A stretch of 64,000 bases of DNA from Fasciolopsis buskii (lineage: Eukaryota; Platyhelminthes; Trematoda; Plagiorchiida; Fasciolidae): the NCBI GenBank assembly GCA_008360955.1, contig LUCM01009193.1, positions 124,001 to 188,000 on the forward strand. Reading direction: 5' to 3'. A program made the translations under genes and the position numbers. This document shows, in pieces, positions 1 to 13,254 of the stretch. The notes below the pieces were generated by a model that did no database searches, was not told where the DNA came from, and was given only the letters and a program-made list of their open reading frames with translations. How positions within the stretch are numbered: position 1 is the first letter of the stretch; each line of letters begins with the position of its first letter.

Positions 1-2
1 GC

Positions 3-51
3 ATTACATCTACCAACAACGCTGTGTTATTAATATTATATCATTCACAAT
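3..51. repeat. Dispersed repeat fragment, partner of 36190-36238
   Basis: This 49-bp segment matches 36190-36238 in the same orientation with about five mismatches and no gaps (roughly 90 percent identity). The repeat is probably longer on the left, because the match runs to the edge of the window. On the right the similarity stops abruptly after the ATATCATTCAC stretch. I do not recognise the family. Confidence 0.6.
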
Positions 52-3000
52 AAAAACCAATACATGGCGCATCGATTTTTCGATACACTCCTTACGTCGT
101 TTGGTCCGGATATTTACAAACTGGTTACCAATCGAATTGCTCTGGGAAAAAAGACTATTTCATATTTGAAGTGGGCACACGAATCAGACAAAAATCTCAG
201 TTGTTTAGTTAGCTCCAGTGAGCAGAGATTTCACAGTTTGATGCGCTCACTAAGAGTGAACGTATCAAGGTGATGGTTACCGTTAATCTGTACAGACCTA
301 ATTGCATCCTGCGCGTCACAGGTAGAACATTCCTGCCATTATGTTCCTGTTGACAAACTTGGGCTTGGCGGATGCCAGGTGTCATTGTTATCACTGCCCT
401 TTTCTCCTGCAAAATGGTCGGACGAGTGGAGGCATAAAAAATAGGAATAAATCAACAGTCTATTCCCAAATAAGGTCAAAATAACCCACCGAGATGGTAT
501 CAAATTTGGTATCGAACAGCGAAGGGGCTGAGATAAAGTACTGAAGATTTCACGGTGATCACTTGACGCCACTAGATGTCTAGAGAATACAGACGCATAG
601 TGGGCTTATTGCTTGACATGACTGAATTTACAACTGGAACTGCGCATACTCTATAGCTCAATAAAAGCAGTACAAAGCGAATTATCAAAAAATAGTTAGC
701 ATTCCTTCACTCGTAGTGTTTTCACGCGAGGTTTGTTCCGGAAAGGATCTATGGTAACTTTTTTAGGTCATTTTGAAACATACCATATACATGAAATCAG
801 TGAGTGTGATAAAAACAATTTCGAAAATGCAAGTTACTTCTGCATACCGGTAAAAAACGGCTCACAATTAGTAGGTTTTTCTACTCTTCGCTGTATCCAA
901 TATCGGACAACAAACAAAACATGGATAACCTTTCGGAACAGTAATGTATTTACACCTGTTTCGCAATAAAAGTCATGTAATGTTCTCTTTCCAGAACTGG
1001 AAAAGTCACCAAGTTATTTTCAAATGATTCACTTGCATAGGCAGAGGGGCTTTGTGCACTAGAGTTACATACACCCTAGATGATGAGCACCTGATGAGGC
1101 ATGATCCAAGGTCACTCAATGCTAACAGTCTAGCAATAGTTGGACGCATTGTCTAGAGGTATTTATATGGTTTTTCTATGCAATTTTTTTCTAAATAGGT
1201 CAATCCATCATTAGCCTAAGTCACGTGCTTACAGAAAAATTGTGGGAATAGCCTGTACGATTACCAGCGTTTCCCGCTTTGTGCGTCACTTATGGTGTTT
1301 TCTGCCATTAAAATCCTTACAATCTTACAAACCAACATGTTCACCGTTACCGGGAGGCGTAAGTGTTTCAACGGGAGGAACCACCGTTTAGCCATTGTTT
1401 GGATTGGATGCCTTGCCGGATGCGCGCATGACTTGTTATGCGAATGGATTTGTGATTGGTGATCATGTTTTCTCTTTCCGCAGAGTTTTCTCGAAGCAAA
1501 GTGCAACCGGACCAAAGTTGCCCTGCATTGGCTTCATATTGAGTTGTCTAACGTTAAAACCAACTGATGATATTTCGTGCAGCGCGTCATGCTGGTAAAC
1601 TTGCAATTTTTCTCGATTGATTCCCTATGAGCTTGACATCAACTATTTTTAAATTTGAGAGGTTGCAAGGGAAGCCAGATAATATTAAAGATGGAAAATT
1701 AGCTTGAGCATTATGTATCCACAAGTCGGCTCCAAGATCAGGAATAGACTCGTCAACTTTCTGCTAATCTGGCAGACGCTCGGGCACTAAGCTGCGCTGT
1801 AGACCGATCTCAACAACGAATTACGTATGCGTAAATCCAGCGTTGCTCGAACCATTATTTCAGTAGTACACAACAACTGACCAGGTTTGAGTCACCAGAT
1901 CAACAGCTTCGGCTATCTTCCAAGGAAAGTAAATAGGAAAGCTGAACAGTATTCAAGCCGAGTTTTCGATTATGCCCCGACTACTTTGAGGTGGCCCTTA
2001 GATCTAAACGTGGGGTGGAGTGAAAAACCAGCTAACGCAATGTGAAAACTGATTCCGGATCGTGCCTTTGGCGTTTGAGTGGGTGGCGTACAACTGGATT
2101 TTTGTTAATTTGTTTTTGCACCCATTAAGCTGGACAGCATGTCATTCGACGAAATATCAACTTCACTGAAAGTATTTCAAGCAAAAATCTTCCCGTTGCA
2201 TCACTGTACACTAAATGTCCGATAGCCGAATAGGAAAAAATGGACAGACTCCATTCGTCCTCTCGAGTTTGACATCTCTGCTGCGGCTCAATCGAGGTGA
2301 AACTCTGTTGAGAATAAGTCTTAGGGAGTTGACAAGCGGTACCAGTTATTGTACCATTTAAGATTTTTACCACTGGCAGTATTGGGTGCCTTATTTGATT
2401 AGCCGATATGCTGAGTGTTCACTGAATTGAGCCCTGGATGAGTTTCGAGCACCACATTTTGGGTGAGACCTTTTACCGTTCGTGCAGAACATTTGGTCAA
2501 TGATGACTAGTTTTATCATTCTAAAGGTAATAATTACGTGACACAAGAGGAAGAGAATTCAAAACCATTGACTTGTTTCGGGATAACAAAATCGCCCTAA
2601 ATTTTTACCTATGTAGATTTATTACCAGTTTGTTTTTACCGGATCTATTCACTTTCGGTATTGATGAAGGAGAAGGGGATCCGATCAGTGAAAAATTTGA
2701 GTCCTTTGTCATGCAGCGCCAGTCCTCCTGCATTCGAAACCCTTAAAAGTAGAGTTCAGCCGTTTCATTTGGGTTGTGTTTATTCATCGGCAATTCACAC
2801 GCATCGTACCTGCACTGAAATATGGTCTGAGGATGAACGATTTTAAACCGAAAGTCCTAGTCGCTAGGTTATCCGGGATGGTCCTCAGCCTCTTACGGCG
2901 TTTCCACGCCTGCAATATCTGCGACAAATTTAGTTTGTAAAAGCAACCCACAGAAAGGTTACCGGCGACGAAGAAAACACCAACGAAGCACCAAATATTT

Positions 3001-3310
3001 CCATCAGCATGCAGCAGGCATAATTTCTCCATGGGAATATAAAATGCTAAAATGACCACTGGAGAAGTGACCTTTCGAGATTCGACTTTTACTGGAGATA
3101 ATTTTTTTCAACTCTGTCACACCAGCTGCCTGAGGTTCGGATCCATTGTGTAAGAATGTATTTAGCAGCCGGATTCAGTGAAAAGTATATTTACTGATTT
3201 GAGATTTACTTGTTGCGAGATTTCAACGGATGGAGAGTGCATCACCAGTTTGTGACATAAATCACATTCCGTCAATGGATTCGAACAACCATAACAACCA
3301 GTAAATCTGG
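52..3310. other. No confident gene; one tRNA-like remnant
   Basis: Only short, unconserved open frames are seen on either strand. Near 2855-2880 the minus strand carries a decayed A-box (TAACCTAGCGA) preceded by CCCGGA. This resembles the better-preserved minus-strand head near 6346-6360, with which it shares about 17 aligned bases and three differences. Nothing else is recognised. Confidence 0.5.
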
Positions 3311-3311
3311 T

Positions 3312-3625
3312 TTTTCACGAAAGCATTCATAAAGTGCATCAACTTTGAAGTCATCAATAAGAAACCATGGAACCACTGTACATCTCTTTCGTCTCACTGA
3401 TAGATAACTTGGCTGCAAGTAGCCTAAGTTTGACGAAGACTTCGAATATAACCAATTTTTCTTGAACACTTAGTCTGTGTTATTGGTAAGGAATTGTTTT
3501 CACGAAGTCATTCAGTTTGTGATGTAAGTACACAGTTGGCTGTTATGAATCCATGGAAGGCTGACGATTCCTAACAAGGTTGAAACAGCTGTACAGTAAT
3601 TAAGAAATTTCTTAATGGTGTGTTA
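3312..3625 (-). mobile_element. Ribozyme-family repeat, rearranged copy A
   Basis: The first part (about 3312-3490) reads as a minus-strand copy of the 400-bp family. It has the AAGAAACCATGGAA..CACTGTAC arm, then the TGCAAGTAGCCTAAG block also present at 16321-16335. The tRNA-like head is missing. The end motif TTTTCACGAA appears twice (3312-3321 and 3497-3506), so a second unit begins right after the first, as in a head-to-tail concatemer. At about 3561 the orientation flips: 3561-3625 is plus-strand family sequence with CTGACGA, a TTCC..GGTT arm, GAAA and GTACAG. The ribozyme core is recognisable, but stem I does not pair (GGAAGG against CAGTAA), so it is probably inactive. Divergence from the 13.1 and 16.0 kb copies is clearly higher than between those two. 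Confidence 0.7.
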
Positions 3626-4320
3626 ATTGTTCATAGCTCAAGATGAACAATTTCAGAGGATGATATGTTCTACTAATAACACGTAAATTATTTTGACCGG
3701 GGATGCATGATCCACCGATCGATTCTATTGATGAAACACAATCTGTGATAGCATTGTTTTACTCATGCACCCAATATTTCGTCACTTTGATGAGGCTTAT
3801 TTCGGGTCGGTTTTCTGCTTTATCCTAAACTAGTTTCGTTTCCAGCGAATGCAATAGGCAACGCAATTGAAAAACCAACCAGTAACCGGGATCAGTTATA
3901 TCAGTTTGACGGTCAGTGTCGCTTATTGTAAGTTTAATACATTCAGTGCCTAGCCCAGTGGGAATTCGCGGTTTCATTACGTCTCCATTCGCAGCGGATA
4001 ACCAGGCGATAAGACCCCAGTTTGGATTCGGACTCTTCACTGCCGCAGCTACCGAAGCCTAACAAGTTGGATGAAATGGCTAATAAAATGATTCATGACT
4101 TTCATTGCTGATTTCGTATTCGCCAATGTGTATAAAATGATTCACTGTCGCGGTATAAATCTCATAATCAGCTAATGCTCATCACCTACTAGAACTGAAC
4201 AGCACCAAATGATACCTAAACTGTATGTCGCAAACTATGACAAACATGAAAAAACGGAAGAGCAGAAGAAGGAAGACAAAGTAACCAAACAGGAGATTAA
4301 TGAGATGACTGGAAAAATAA

Positions 4321-4510
4321 CGAACTAACTACCTACCCTTTTCACTATCTGTCTAACTAAGTATCTGTCTTCCAAATCATCTTTCTATGCACTTTCTTAG
4401 CCTATCTCTCAACCTAATTATCGACCATTCTAACAAATAAATAACGAAAGGAACAAGCAAGCTAACTAACCAACTAATCCATCAACCTACCAACTGATAA
4501 TTGGAATAAA
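4321..4510. repeat. Degenerate CTAA/CTAT-type tetranucleotide-rich patch
   Basis: The segment is dominated by short variants of AACTAACTACCTACC, TATCTGTCTAACTAAG and CTAACTAACCAACTAATCC. It looks like an old, interrupted tetranucleotide microsatellite. There is no open frame of note. Confidence 0.6.
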
Positions 4511-4870
4511 TTAACTGTCTTTTTATTTTCTCCTTTACCTAGCCAATTATCCTCACAGTAAACGTGAATGACAAGTATCAGGATTGAAACAGACACAACT
4601 AATTTATTTCAGTTTCATGACATACCTAGATTTGTCCGCAACTCTAAATGTGACTAAATGTATCTACACCCGGAAAAGGATGGATAGCTCATCTGCTGGA
4701 TATATGTACCCACAAAAATAGGTACAATGCAAATACCACCGATAAAAAGTCGATGCGCAATAGTGATCCATTAAACCGGCTCGTGACCATTGTCTATCAA
4801 ATATAAATGCGTGACACATTATCCATCCAGGTGTGTACCACGTTGCACTTATCGATATATGTTAACTCAC

Positions 4871-4997
4871 CAGCTTGCCTAGTTAAGCAATTTGTTATCC
4901 TAAAATTGGCCCGCACATAAATGAAATAATAATCAATCCTGCCAAGTGGCCGATAATGCAAACCAGTCTTGGTCACGCTAATCTGATCTATTACGCT
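4871..4997 (-). CDS. Hypothetical internal exon (minus strand)
   Basis: The minus strand reads a pyrimidine-rich acceptor ending CTGTTCCTCAG, then 127 bases that are open in one frame, then a consensus donor CTG|GTGAGT. The 42 encoded residues include the stretch PLGRIDYYFIYVRANF. The exon would enter in phase 0 and leave in phase 1. I recognise no domain. The splice sites are good, but a match this good is expected a few times by chance in 64 kb, so this is a hypothesis only. Confidence 0.25.
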
Positions 4998-6294
4998 CTG
5001 AGGAACAGTGGAAAAATAACACTGATCAGAGCAAGAAAACAACCAACGGTCGAATGCATTGATCACCTCCGGGTATTCAGGCCCATTTGCAAAATGGAAT
5101 TCTCTCTCGGAAAGAGGAAAGATGAATAACCCAAGGTGTACCCAAGGTATACCAGCGGAAAACGGAATTAGGATAGTTCAGGGGCAGGAATCAAAATCTA
5201 TGTGGTCAGGGTTGATAAGGAAAACTGCGGAACAAAGAATGTCAAATTCCATTTGGTCCTGCGGTAAATGAACGAAACGTTGGGAGGGTAGATATTTGCC
5301 TCCAGTTTTCATATTTCTTCATCAGGTTGCTTTTGAAGTGAGCACAAGTCAATTAATTTAGGTTTAAACACTAACAGTGTAAAATATTGCTTCGTTCCCG
5401 GTCTATTTTATGTAAATATATTTCTGTTTTTATGAGTGGCATGGTGTCTATCGTGGGTGGTTAAGTGGAAACATGATTTCGCCTTGTCGCAAAAACAGTT
5501 TTATTTGTAGGGACGGAATTTATTTTGTAAAACATCCCTAGCTTTAGTACAGATCGTTTAGACCTACTGTGCGTTTCATTATTCTGGAATAATAATTACC
5601 GTGGCCAGCTCTCGACCGCTGCTCCTTTTCAGAGATTAAGCCTAGAAGCAGATGAACAGGAATGAAACGGGTTCATGGAGTAGGCTTCCGTGGTATCTTG
5701 CAAAATGCTTGTGTGGTATCACATTTTGTTGTGCTCCATCATGTTGCAAGGGGTCCGTAAATACAGTAAAAGCACAATCTGGTAGGTGTACGCGAAACTG
5801 TAGATCAATGACCTGTGGCAATTAAAGATTAGAAGCTTATTGCTAAGGTTCCTAGGTTACATCCAACTGCTTGAGGGAATAAGTGTATTTCGCAACGTAT
5901 TCCCCCTGGTTTCCTATCACCCAACAATGATCCTTCTGGCTTTCGCATCAGTGGCTTAGAACAAAATACTAATTTGCATATTGAATGAAACAGACCAGAT
6001 GTACCTTAAGCAAACGACTCGGTTCCTGTTCACCTAATAAGGGAAACTGGTTGACTGAGATCCACTCGAAATGTTCGCTTCACAATTTTCGTGGTGTCTA
6101 CATTTTGCAGATCATTGATTTAAATTTGGAACGCTGAAAGAAGTTAATTATAGAACTTTTCGGCAGCATCGGAGTTATTCTAAATTTCAAGCTTTACAAC
6201 TTGCGAGATAAATGCCAATTGACCAGGTAAAAACACTTTGGAATCTGTCACACCTAACTGACAACACAGCATCTACAGCGTAGATCTACGGAAG

Positions 6295-6362
6295 CCGGAA
6301 TTCGAAGAAGACTAGGGACGGATGATTGTGAGTAGAACATCTCAGCCACTAGGCTATCCGGG
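6295..6362 (-). repeat. tRNA-derived SINE head remnant
   Basis: On the minus strand CCCGGATAGCCTAGTGG occurs. It contains a perfect match to the pol III A-box consensus TRGYNNANNNG (6346-6356). A weak B-box-like TTCGAATTCC follows about 45 nt downstream, near 6298-6307. No cloverleaf can be closed, so this is not a working tRNA. The A-box is one base different from the one at 15003-15013, suggesting a shared family. Confidence 0.4.
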
Positions 6363-8643
6363 TTGACTCTCCGAGTTACATGATTATGGATCCTCATTCC
6401 CTGCCTAGTTTTTCAGGCCAAAGATCAATACTGATGAGGGAACAATATTCAGTCTCAAGCAGCATTAACTTAAAACAGATCTTAAAATTTATTTAGAATT
6501 TCTTCAGAGTCAGTTACATTTACCTTTAAAATCCGGATTAACAGTCGAGACCGCGTAACCGAATTGGGATGGCACAATGCACTGCGTCAAATCCAGGACA
6601 ATTTGTGGTCAGCAAGTGGCGGGGATTTTAGGCTATATATTGAGGTTATTTCTAGGGAGATTTAGTTCCAAAACGGTGAGCCTAGGCAGAAATGTTTTCC
6701 AAGAAGACCTTTACTGTGAAAATGTTAAAAAAGACAACTTCCTATTGTTTTCCCTACATCCCAACATTTTCTCACACTGGAGAGTAAATTTCTAGAGTGA
6801 AACAAGTGATAGGTTTGCGCAAATGAATTTGCACCTAATAAAACTTTTACTGGATATTGGGAAAATCAGATCAGTTTGTTTCGAATTTTATTCCATTCAA
6901 CTAGCAAAATATGTGGGAGACAGCTGTTCAAATGTGGGAAGAAGAAGCACGTCCTAGTGGGTCTGGAAAACATTTGAGGCTCAGATTGCTCTCGGACACG
7001 ATAATTTTGAACTACAAAAACAAGGGGATCAGTTGGTGAAGAACGACAAGCTGAAACCTTTGACGATGTTAGTAAAAATACACTAATAGGGTAAGTCCTT
7101 CTATCTCCCTTTCTCCCTTTATATATGTATAAGACTTAGAACAGTTGGTTCGCCTACAAATACTCTGAGTGTACTACTTTTGTGATGAACAATGCCCATT
7201 CCGCATGCCTCATGTCTAGCATTTGTAGCAGCTCATCGTTTGATTGAAGAACAACAGAGGTCAGGGGAAAAGCGAGGTGCAAAAAAGCATTACTTTCTGA
7301 AATAATGTGTCCGTCTGGAGAAAGTAGAACAAATTGTACAAGTCCTATTTACTCATGAATAAAACGCAAATTGAATAAACTACCTTTTTCATCTGACGGG
7401 AAACGTCAGGGTCAGCGTCATCGTAACACCCGGATCCATGGATAATTTTTTCAGCTTTCTTGCCATATTACATAACTGTGGCCAGCATATGCCGTCGTTA
7501 AGTAAATTGCTTGTCTATATGCTTTTTTGTGATGAACAAGGTAGTATGAATTTTTCTAGACCTCGACTCTAGCAGCTTTTTGAGTCGGAGAGAATAACCG
7601 TTAATGGTTGTCTTTAATACCGCAATTTTCTTTTAAGTTAGTGGTTGGTTGAATGAACATTAATTGTCACAATTTGCTTTCAATATTGTACAGGAGTTGG
7701 TCCTTTAAGGACAGTCAGTATGCATATCAGCGTACTCTGTAAGTGGCCTTTTATCACCCTACTTTCACAGCAATCTTTTGATTGATACAAGAAAACCTTT
7801 AGGACAGACCCACAATCAATAATAAGCTGTCAGCATGGGGGACTGATCCCGGGGTGAGAAGACTCTGACGCAGACCATGCATTTTGAAAACTTAGGATGC
7901 TGACGAATCCACAACCGTTTTTAAACAGTCCGCACCTTGCAAAATGCCAATAATTTGTAGTGACTTAACAATAGACAATGCACCCTGCAGACGAATGATA
8001 GATAAGTTATGGAGTAGCCGTCAATATTATTATTGATCGAATATCAGTTCGCAAACGCACTTTGGATTTCGATGGAAAACTGGACAACATACGTGAGCCG
8101 CGTCTTACTGTCTTTTCTGACAGAGCCATAGTTGTCATTGTCCTAAAGGGACGACAATACAATTGTACTAAATAAAAATGAAAAGTCGACTCAAACGTGG
8201 AACGTCTTCTGCTTTCCTCTTGGACTCGAAACCTTGCGTGGATGCAACACACTCAACTATCCCTTGTGGGATCTGCCAGCTGGGCTAGGAGGCCAAGCGA
8301 AACAGTTTTCGGATATTTCACTTTTGGAGTCATGATTAGCCTTTCGAATAAGCCTTGTGGCTCACGAGCGGCAAACATACGTGGGTCGCTTTCAAGCATG
8401 GGTTAGAATCCCACCGTTTTCGGAAACATCACACAGTTTGGTCAATTCTACATTTGTCACAAACTACGAAATCAAACGTCTCACTTGATAAGTAGCATAT
8501 TTTTATTTTCGCTACAGCCTCTTTGGCCACGGTGCGATCAAAGCAAGCGGTCAAAATATGCAAAACCGAACTTATCAACACATTCAAATGGTAACATTTT
8601 AGTGTGTTTCCGGTAATTTTCAGATTCGCGAATTTTCTTACAG

Positions 8644-8682
8644 TTTTCATATAGTTTCATATAGTTTTTCATATAGTTTCTA
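8644..8682. repeat. Short tandem repeat, TTTCATATAG unit
   Basis: Three successive near-identical units of about 10-12 bp, (T)TTTCATATAG, lie side by side. No function is evident. Confidence 0.75.
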
Positions 8683-9480
8683 GTTCGAGCTAGTTCATTT
8701 ATCATCACATGACCGAAAAGACTTCACAGAGTCAAAAACAATGAATTTCATGCCTAGAGCGGTAGAGAGTCAGAACTTTCCAGTACAATCATTTTTGACA
8801 ATCTCATACTAAAAATACTGGTTTAAAAACCTGCTAGATACCGGTATGGTGTAAAATACCTGAGCTTGTGCGCAGGCAATGAAAGTCTTTCTACTAGGAT
8901 CACATGACAGAGGAGAAATCACGTTTCCCCAGACGTTCACCACCAAGTTAGTGGAATTATTGTGCCTGTTTATGGAAAGCTGTGTACATATATTGTTATG
9001 TTGTGAGATGGTGAATTCATGTATCCGCATGTCACTGCAAGAGAAAAAGAACCCCAGGGGATTTAGAAATTTATTTAAGGTTTCTTGATAACATATGAAA
9101 AAAACTAGCGGGAGAGGCGTAGTGCCGGTGGAGCAGAACAAGTGAAAAAACAAGAAAAGCTTGACGGAGCGTGTCCCTGAAAAGTGGAATTCGGGATTCC
9201 ATACGCAGAGTTACAAAAGGTTTATTTTTGTGGAAATTTAGCTTACTTTCGGTGAACAGATATCACACTTACTTACTGAGCTGTCGCTAGACCGGCCCGA
9301 TCCAAATTATTCAGAAACCGGAGGGATATTTATTGCCCTTCATTGGAGAAGATGAAATATCAGCGTATTTTCATGACTAAGAATCTGTTCGATATTTTTA
9401 AACTTTGCATAAATTGGATTACGGAAATACGGTAGTACAAGAGACTTTTCTTGTGCGTAGTTGATAAAAAAACGATTTGT

Positions 9481-9680
9481 CATAAAATAATTCACCGTGT
9501 TATATCATCTCTCAATCCAACATTAAGAAACCATGGAAGCACTGTACAGCTGTTTCATCCTTGTTAGGAATAATGAGCAGTGCATATGGACTGCGCCCAA
9601 AACTGGGACGGGAATCCGGGGCGATGATAAACAGATTGAAAACAGAAACCGTAACCGAATGGTACATTGAGAAACACCAA
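9481..9680 (-). mobile_element. Ribozyme-family repeat, copy B (decayed core)
   Basis: This is a minus-strand copy of the 400-bp family, closely similar to 16016-16200. The hammerhead region is 9539-9583. Stem I is perfect (GCACTG/CAGTGC), and the stem II arm, GAAA and GTA cleavage triplet are intact. The invariant CTGATGA, however, reads CTCATTA (two changes), which is expected to abolish cleavage. The tRNA-like head (about 9590-9680) is eroded: GGATTCCCGTCC stands where the B-box should be. The left border is near 9481; the right border is unclear. Confidence 0.8.
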
Positions 9681-9689
9681 GGGTTTAGC

Positions 9690-12600
9690 CAACAGGCAGC
9701 AGATCGATGCAATTTAGGAGGTTAACCGTACACTATTGTGGAGTAAAAGCGAGCTCGAAATTCCCTTGGAACCGTCAGCGGCGGATTGCCTGTTACCACA
9801 ACTAACGAAATCATTTTAGTCGTGATAACTTATCTTAACCCGTTTTGTCTTTCAGACGAGTGAAAAAGAAATGCAAAGTTGCAGGATGATGCGTAAATCC
9901 GACGTGAAGCCTGAGTAAGTTTGAATAAGCTGGCGAGGATTAGGACCACTTGAGGATGGTTGCACATATTTGAAAATTGCCATCTCCAGAGCTGTCGACT
10001 GAAATGTAGTGAATGGGACCTAATTCAACTAAATCCTGTTATATTTTAGCAGTTGGGAACCTTTCAACTCTTCTTGAATGCTTAGTGGCTCAAGAGAATC
10101 AGGCAGGGATTTGCTCGAACATACTCCCTCAGTGTCACTGGACTGAAACCACCCGTGCATATGATCTTGAAGTTTCGCGAGGTAGATCAAAAGTGGCGGC
10201 ACAAACTGGAGGAAGGTGTAACCAGATGGCCCTATGGAATCTGAAAATAGAGGGCCCGATCGCCATGAGGAATGATTGGATTATAGTGATCCAATGCCCA
10301 TAACTGTAAATCTAATTGCATATAAAATTCCGCGCACGTCTTTCAGTAACCACCGAGTTTTTCGACGATTCAGTTTTCCAAAATCATGTGTATGCATAAT
10401 TAATTCAAACTTCTATATGTTTATTTTGATAAATATGCGTGATTGTTGTGCAGTCCCTGAGTTTAAAAACACAATCTTTTCGGTGGTGGGAGATGAGCAC
10501 CGATTGGGGTGAAAGTAGCTTGTACCATTAAGGTAGAAACTGTTCTAGAAGAAATCACGATAACGTGCGTGATGATTCCAAAACAGAGACATGCGCGGCT
10601 GAGGATAAGATGAATTTCATCTAACTATGCACGTCGTTTGTCATTCAGATGTTCTCTGAAAATGTTGTCTTTTTCAAACGGTTTGGTTTCGAGTTGTTTC
10701 ACATGTTTACACTCGATCTGACTGTGAATCTTACGCAAAAGCGGGACTGCACCATGATCATATAGGCCAAGAGGAGAACATTACGCAGAAAGCAGACAGT
10801 GATTACTGACTAAAAAATTGCTGATAAATGATTGGATTAGAGTTGGCAGATTTTTAGTATTCATCAGACCTAAACGGCAAAAGAGACTGACGTCAAACAA
10901 ATTAAAGCCACCAGCTAGTGTACACAAGGTAATGTCGGCTTAGCTTGTTTTCCAAAATCGCTAGGCGGAATAATCGCATTCGGAATAGCTATTGAAAGTG
11001 CTGCCGGGTGAAATGTTGGAACCCAGTAGCGTAGTAGAAGGAAAATTAACCAAAGGCTTCTGTATTCAGAATCTAGATGGAGTTTACATAGAGTTCGGCC
11101 AATCGCAAATAAACTCACCAGCTTATATGATAATACAGTCGACTAAATGTATTGTGCGACAAGACGATTTCTCCAATGCCCAGTGCATCCACTAGATTCA
11201 ACTGCACTACTGGTTGTGTCACCGAAAGTTGAGTTTCACGTAATAACATTCCACCCGGTTGAAGATATTCATGATTCGGAACAAGATGAGACAACACTGG
11301 GGATTGGCTAAGTAAGGACGGAACATTGCTATTGGTCATCAATAGAGGATACATGCTGTGTGAACCTTTTACTTATAAAAAACCAACCAGCTAGTTTTGT
11401 ACATTCTTAGATGATATCTACACTTTCATTAACGAAAACACAAAATCTCAGCCTTGAAACAAAAAATCTGGCTATGCCACTTAATCGGGTGATGAAACAT
11501 TGATATTAAAAGAAACAAATGATTCTGAGGGACTAGGTGGACAAGGCAGAGGACAAGAGAGTGTCACATTAGAATAGAGCGGAATATTCTGCGACCGTCG
11601 TGTGCTTTACGGATGGAGTAAGGCGATAGTAAGGTTCCATTTCACCATTGTAGTCAGTGGACAGGATCCTAGACACATGGATGAACAAGCCATTCATAGA
11701 TGGAGAGTTGCATGGATGACAACATCCGGTCGAAAAACCGACCGTCCAGCTAGTGAAACCAGACTCGGAAGCTGAATGAGCAAAGTACGTTAACTAGCTG
11801 CGAGGAGCCGGTAGTGCAAACGTAAGCTAATAATTTGATGAAAGTAATGCCAACGCGCGGTGTTGGTGTTTATTTGCGACCAAAGTGATTTGCATGGCAG
11901 TCCGCGAAGTATTCATATGATAAGGGATTTACTTTCGACCTATTGGCATTTTCATCGATCGCCGGTATTTCGAAGTTTTAATATTGCATTATGATTACCA
12001 AGTATATTTTAACTGGTTTCTATCCAGTCGCTCCAAGGAAGGATTATGTACCGCGTCAGATAATTGCAAATTGTGAGGGAAACGCGAAGGATAGAAGTAC
12101 AGGCCTTTTGCATATTTTCCCTTTTGGTCCGTTTCACAGTTCCGAACATAATCAAGCAGCTGGTGAAATGTACCATCGTGAGTTGCATTAACTCAATAGC
12201 AAAGTATATATTCGCAGCCAATTGGAAAACTGGAGAATGTGCAGAAGTTTTAATAGTAAATTCCGAATGTGGTGGAATAACATGACCCCACCTGCATATT
12301 TTTTCCTCAAAATATCCCACCAATAAGTGATTAAGTAATTAACCCTGAGAATTTACGATAACAGAGATTCTGAATGGGCAAAATGTTTTCGACAGACATG
12401 AAAAAGCATCTAAACCAATGTACACATTACTAGACTCAAACCCATTCAAGTTATATTAAATCATACAATTCATAAAATTGTTCTCCTCCAGGATTAAATT
12501 CTCAGTTGTCACAAACAACCAAGTACGAAAAGTCAAAGCAATCATTGGATGATATTATGACTGTTGTAAGGTACTTTGTTGTTTATTTGTTATCAAAATT

Positions 12601-12770
12601 ATCAAATGCAATTGTACGGTTGTTTAATAACGTTTACTAGCTGCGAAGAGGTAGAAAACTAAAGAGCCTGAGTGGTTGTTTGGAAGTTGCTGTGGACGTA
12701 ACATGTAACTGAGACGGAGACACGTTTAGCGTTGTCTCTGCTGAACAATGCAAACAAATATTCTAATCCG
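9690..12770. other. No recognisable gene
   Basis: Short open frames of up to about 100 codons occur on both strands, but none shows a conserved domain, signal or splice context that would lift it above background. No RNA gene or mobile-element protein was recognised. Confidence 0.5.
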
Positions 12771-12774
12771 CTCT

Positions 12775-12832
12775 GGACAAATGGATAAAGTCCTGGAGTT
12801 TAGTCATGAATTTCTCAGGTTTGAATCCTGCC
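12775..12832 (+). repeat. tRNA-derived SINE head remnant
   Basis: An A-box-like TGGATAAAGTC at 12782 is followed 36 nt later by a good B-box, GGTTTGAATCC (12818-12828), with CTGCC after it. This spacing is usual for tRNA genes. The acceptor stem does not close, so this is read as a retroposed tRNA-like head rather than a tRNA gene. Confidence 0.45.
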
Positions 12833-13091
12833 ACTGCTTGTCAGCTTCTCCAATTTACAGTCCTCTGCTGGCCGCAGCTTCCTTTACTGAAAATGGTGTG
12901 CGGTAATAACCCAATGATAAAAAATCTAAAGCAGAAAGAATTTCGAGACATGAAGAAAAAAAGGTGACGCCTGAGTTTACCTGTACAAAATGATAAGAGC
13001 TAAAATGTTCCGTTGTCGTTTTCGATAGAAATACTGAATTAGTACCAAGCAACTTTCGGAGCCTGTCTAATAAACCATCGAGTCTTGCAAT

Positions 13092-13102
13092 AATTAACAG
13101 CT
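13092..13102 (+). repeat. Candidate target-site duplication, left
   Basis: AATTAACAGCT occurs here and again at 13391-13401, exactly flanking copy C of the ribozyme family. An 11-bp identity placed at both borders supports insertion by retroposition. Confidence 0.65.
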
Positions 13103-13188
13103 AATGAAATAATTCACCATGTGATATCATCGCTCAATTCACCATAAAGAAACGATAGAAGCACTGTACAGCTGTTTCATCCTTGTTA

Positions 13189-13247
13189 GGCTAAGGCGTT
13201 CGACTGAGAACCGTTCATCCCGGGTTCGCGTCCCAGTTCGGGCGCGG
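13189..13247 (+). repeat. Truncated tRNA-Leu-like head in copy C
   Basis: The segment matches the 3' part of the tRNA-like head of copy D. It has GGCTAAGGCG from the D arm, an anticodon-arm region with CTGAGAA, and the B-box GGTTCGCGTCC inside CCCGGGTTCGCGTCCC. The acceptor 5' strand and most of the A-box are lost at the fold-back junction (about 13190). A transcript from an internal promoter is therefore unlikely here. Confidence 0.65.
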
Positions 13248-13254
13248 TGGATAT

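Larger units (their letters stand above)
3626..9480. other. Mostly unassigned, outside the listed items
   Basis: Apart from the microsatellite patch, the possible exon, the tRNA-like head near 6.35 kb and a short tandem repeat at 8644, no gene, transposon protein or structured RNA could be recognised on either strand. Short open frames here have no conserved motif. Confidence 0.5.

Noticed and set aside
1091..1110. Other CTGATGA occurrences (for example near 1091, 37853, 43243, 63612, and on the minus strand near 52480) as hammerheads
   Set aside because: None is followed by a closing stem II and GAAA with pairing stem I strands.
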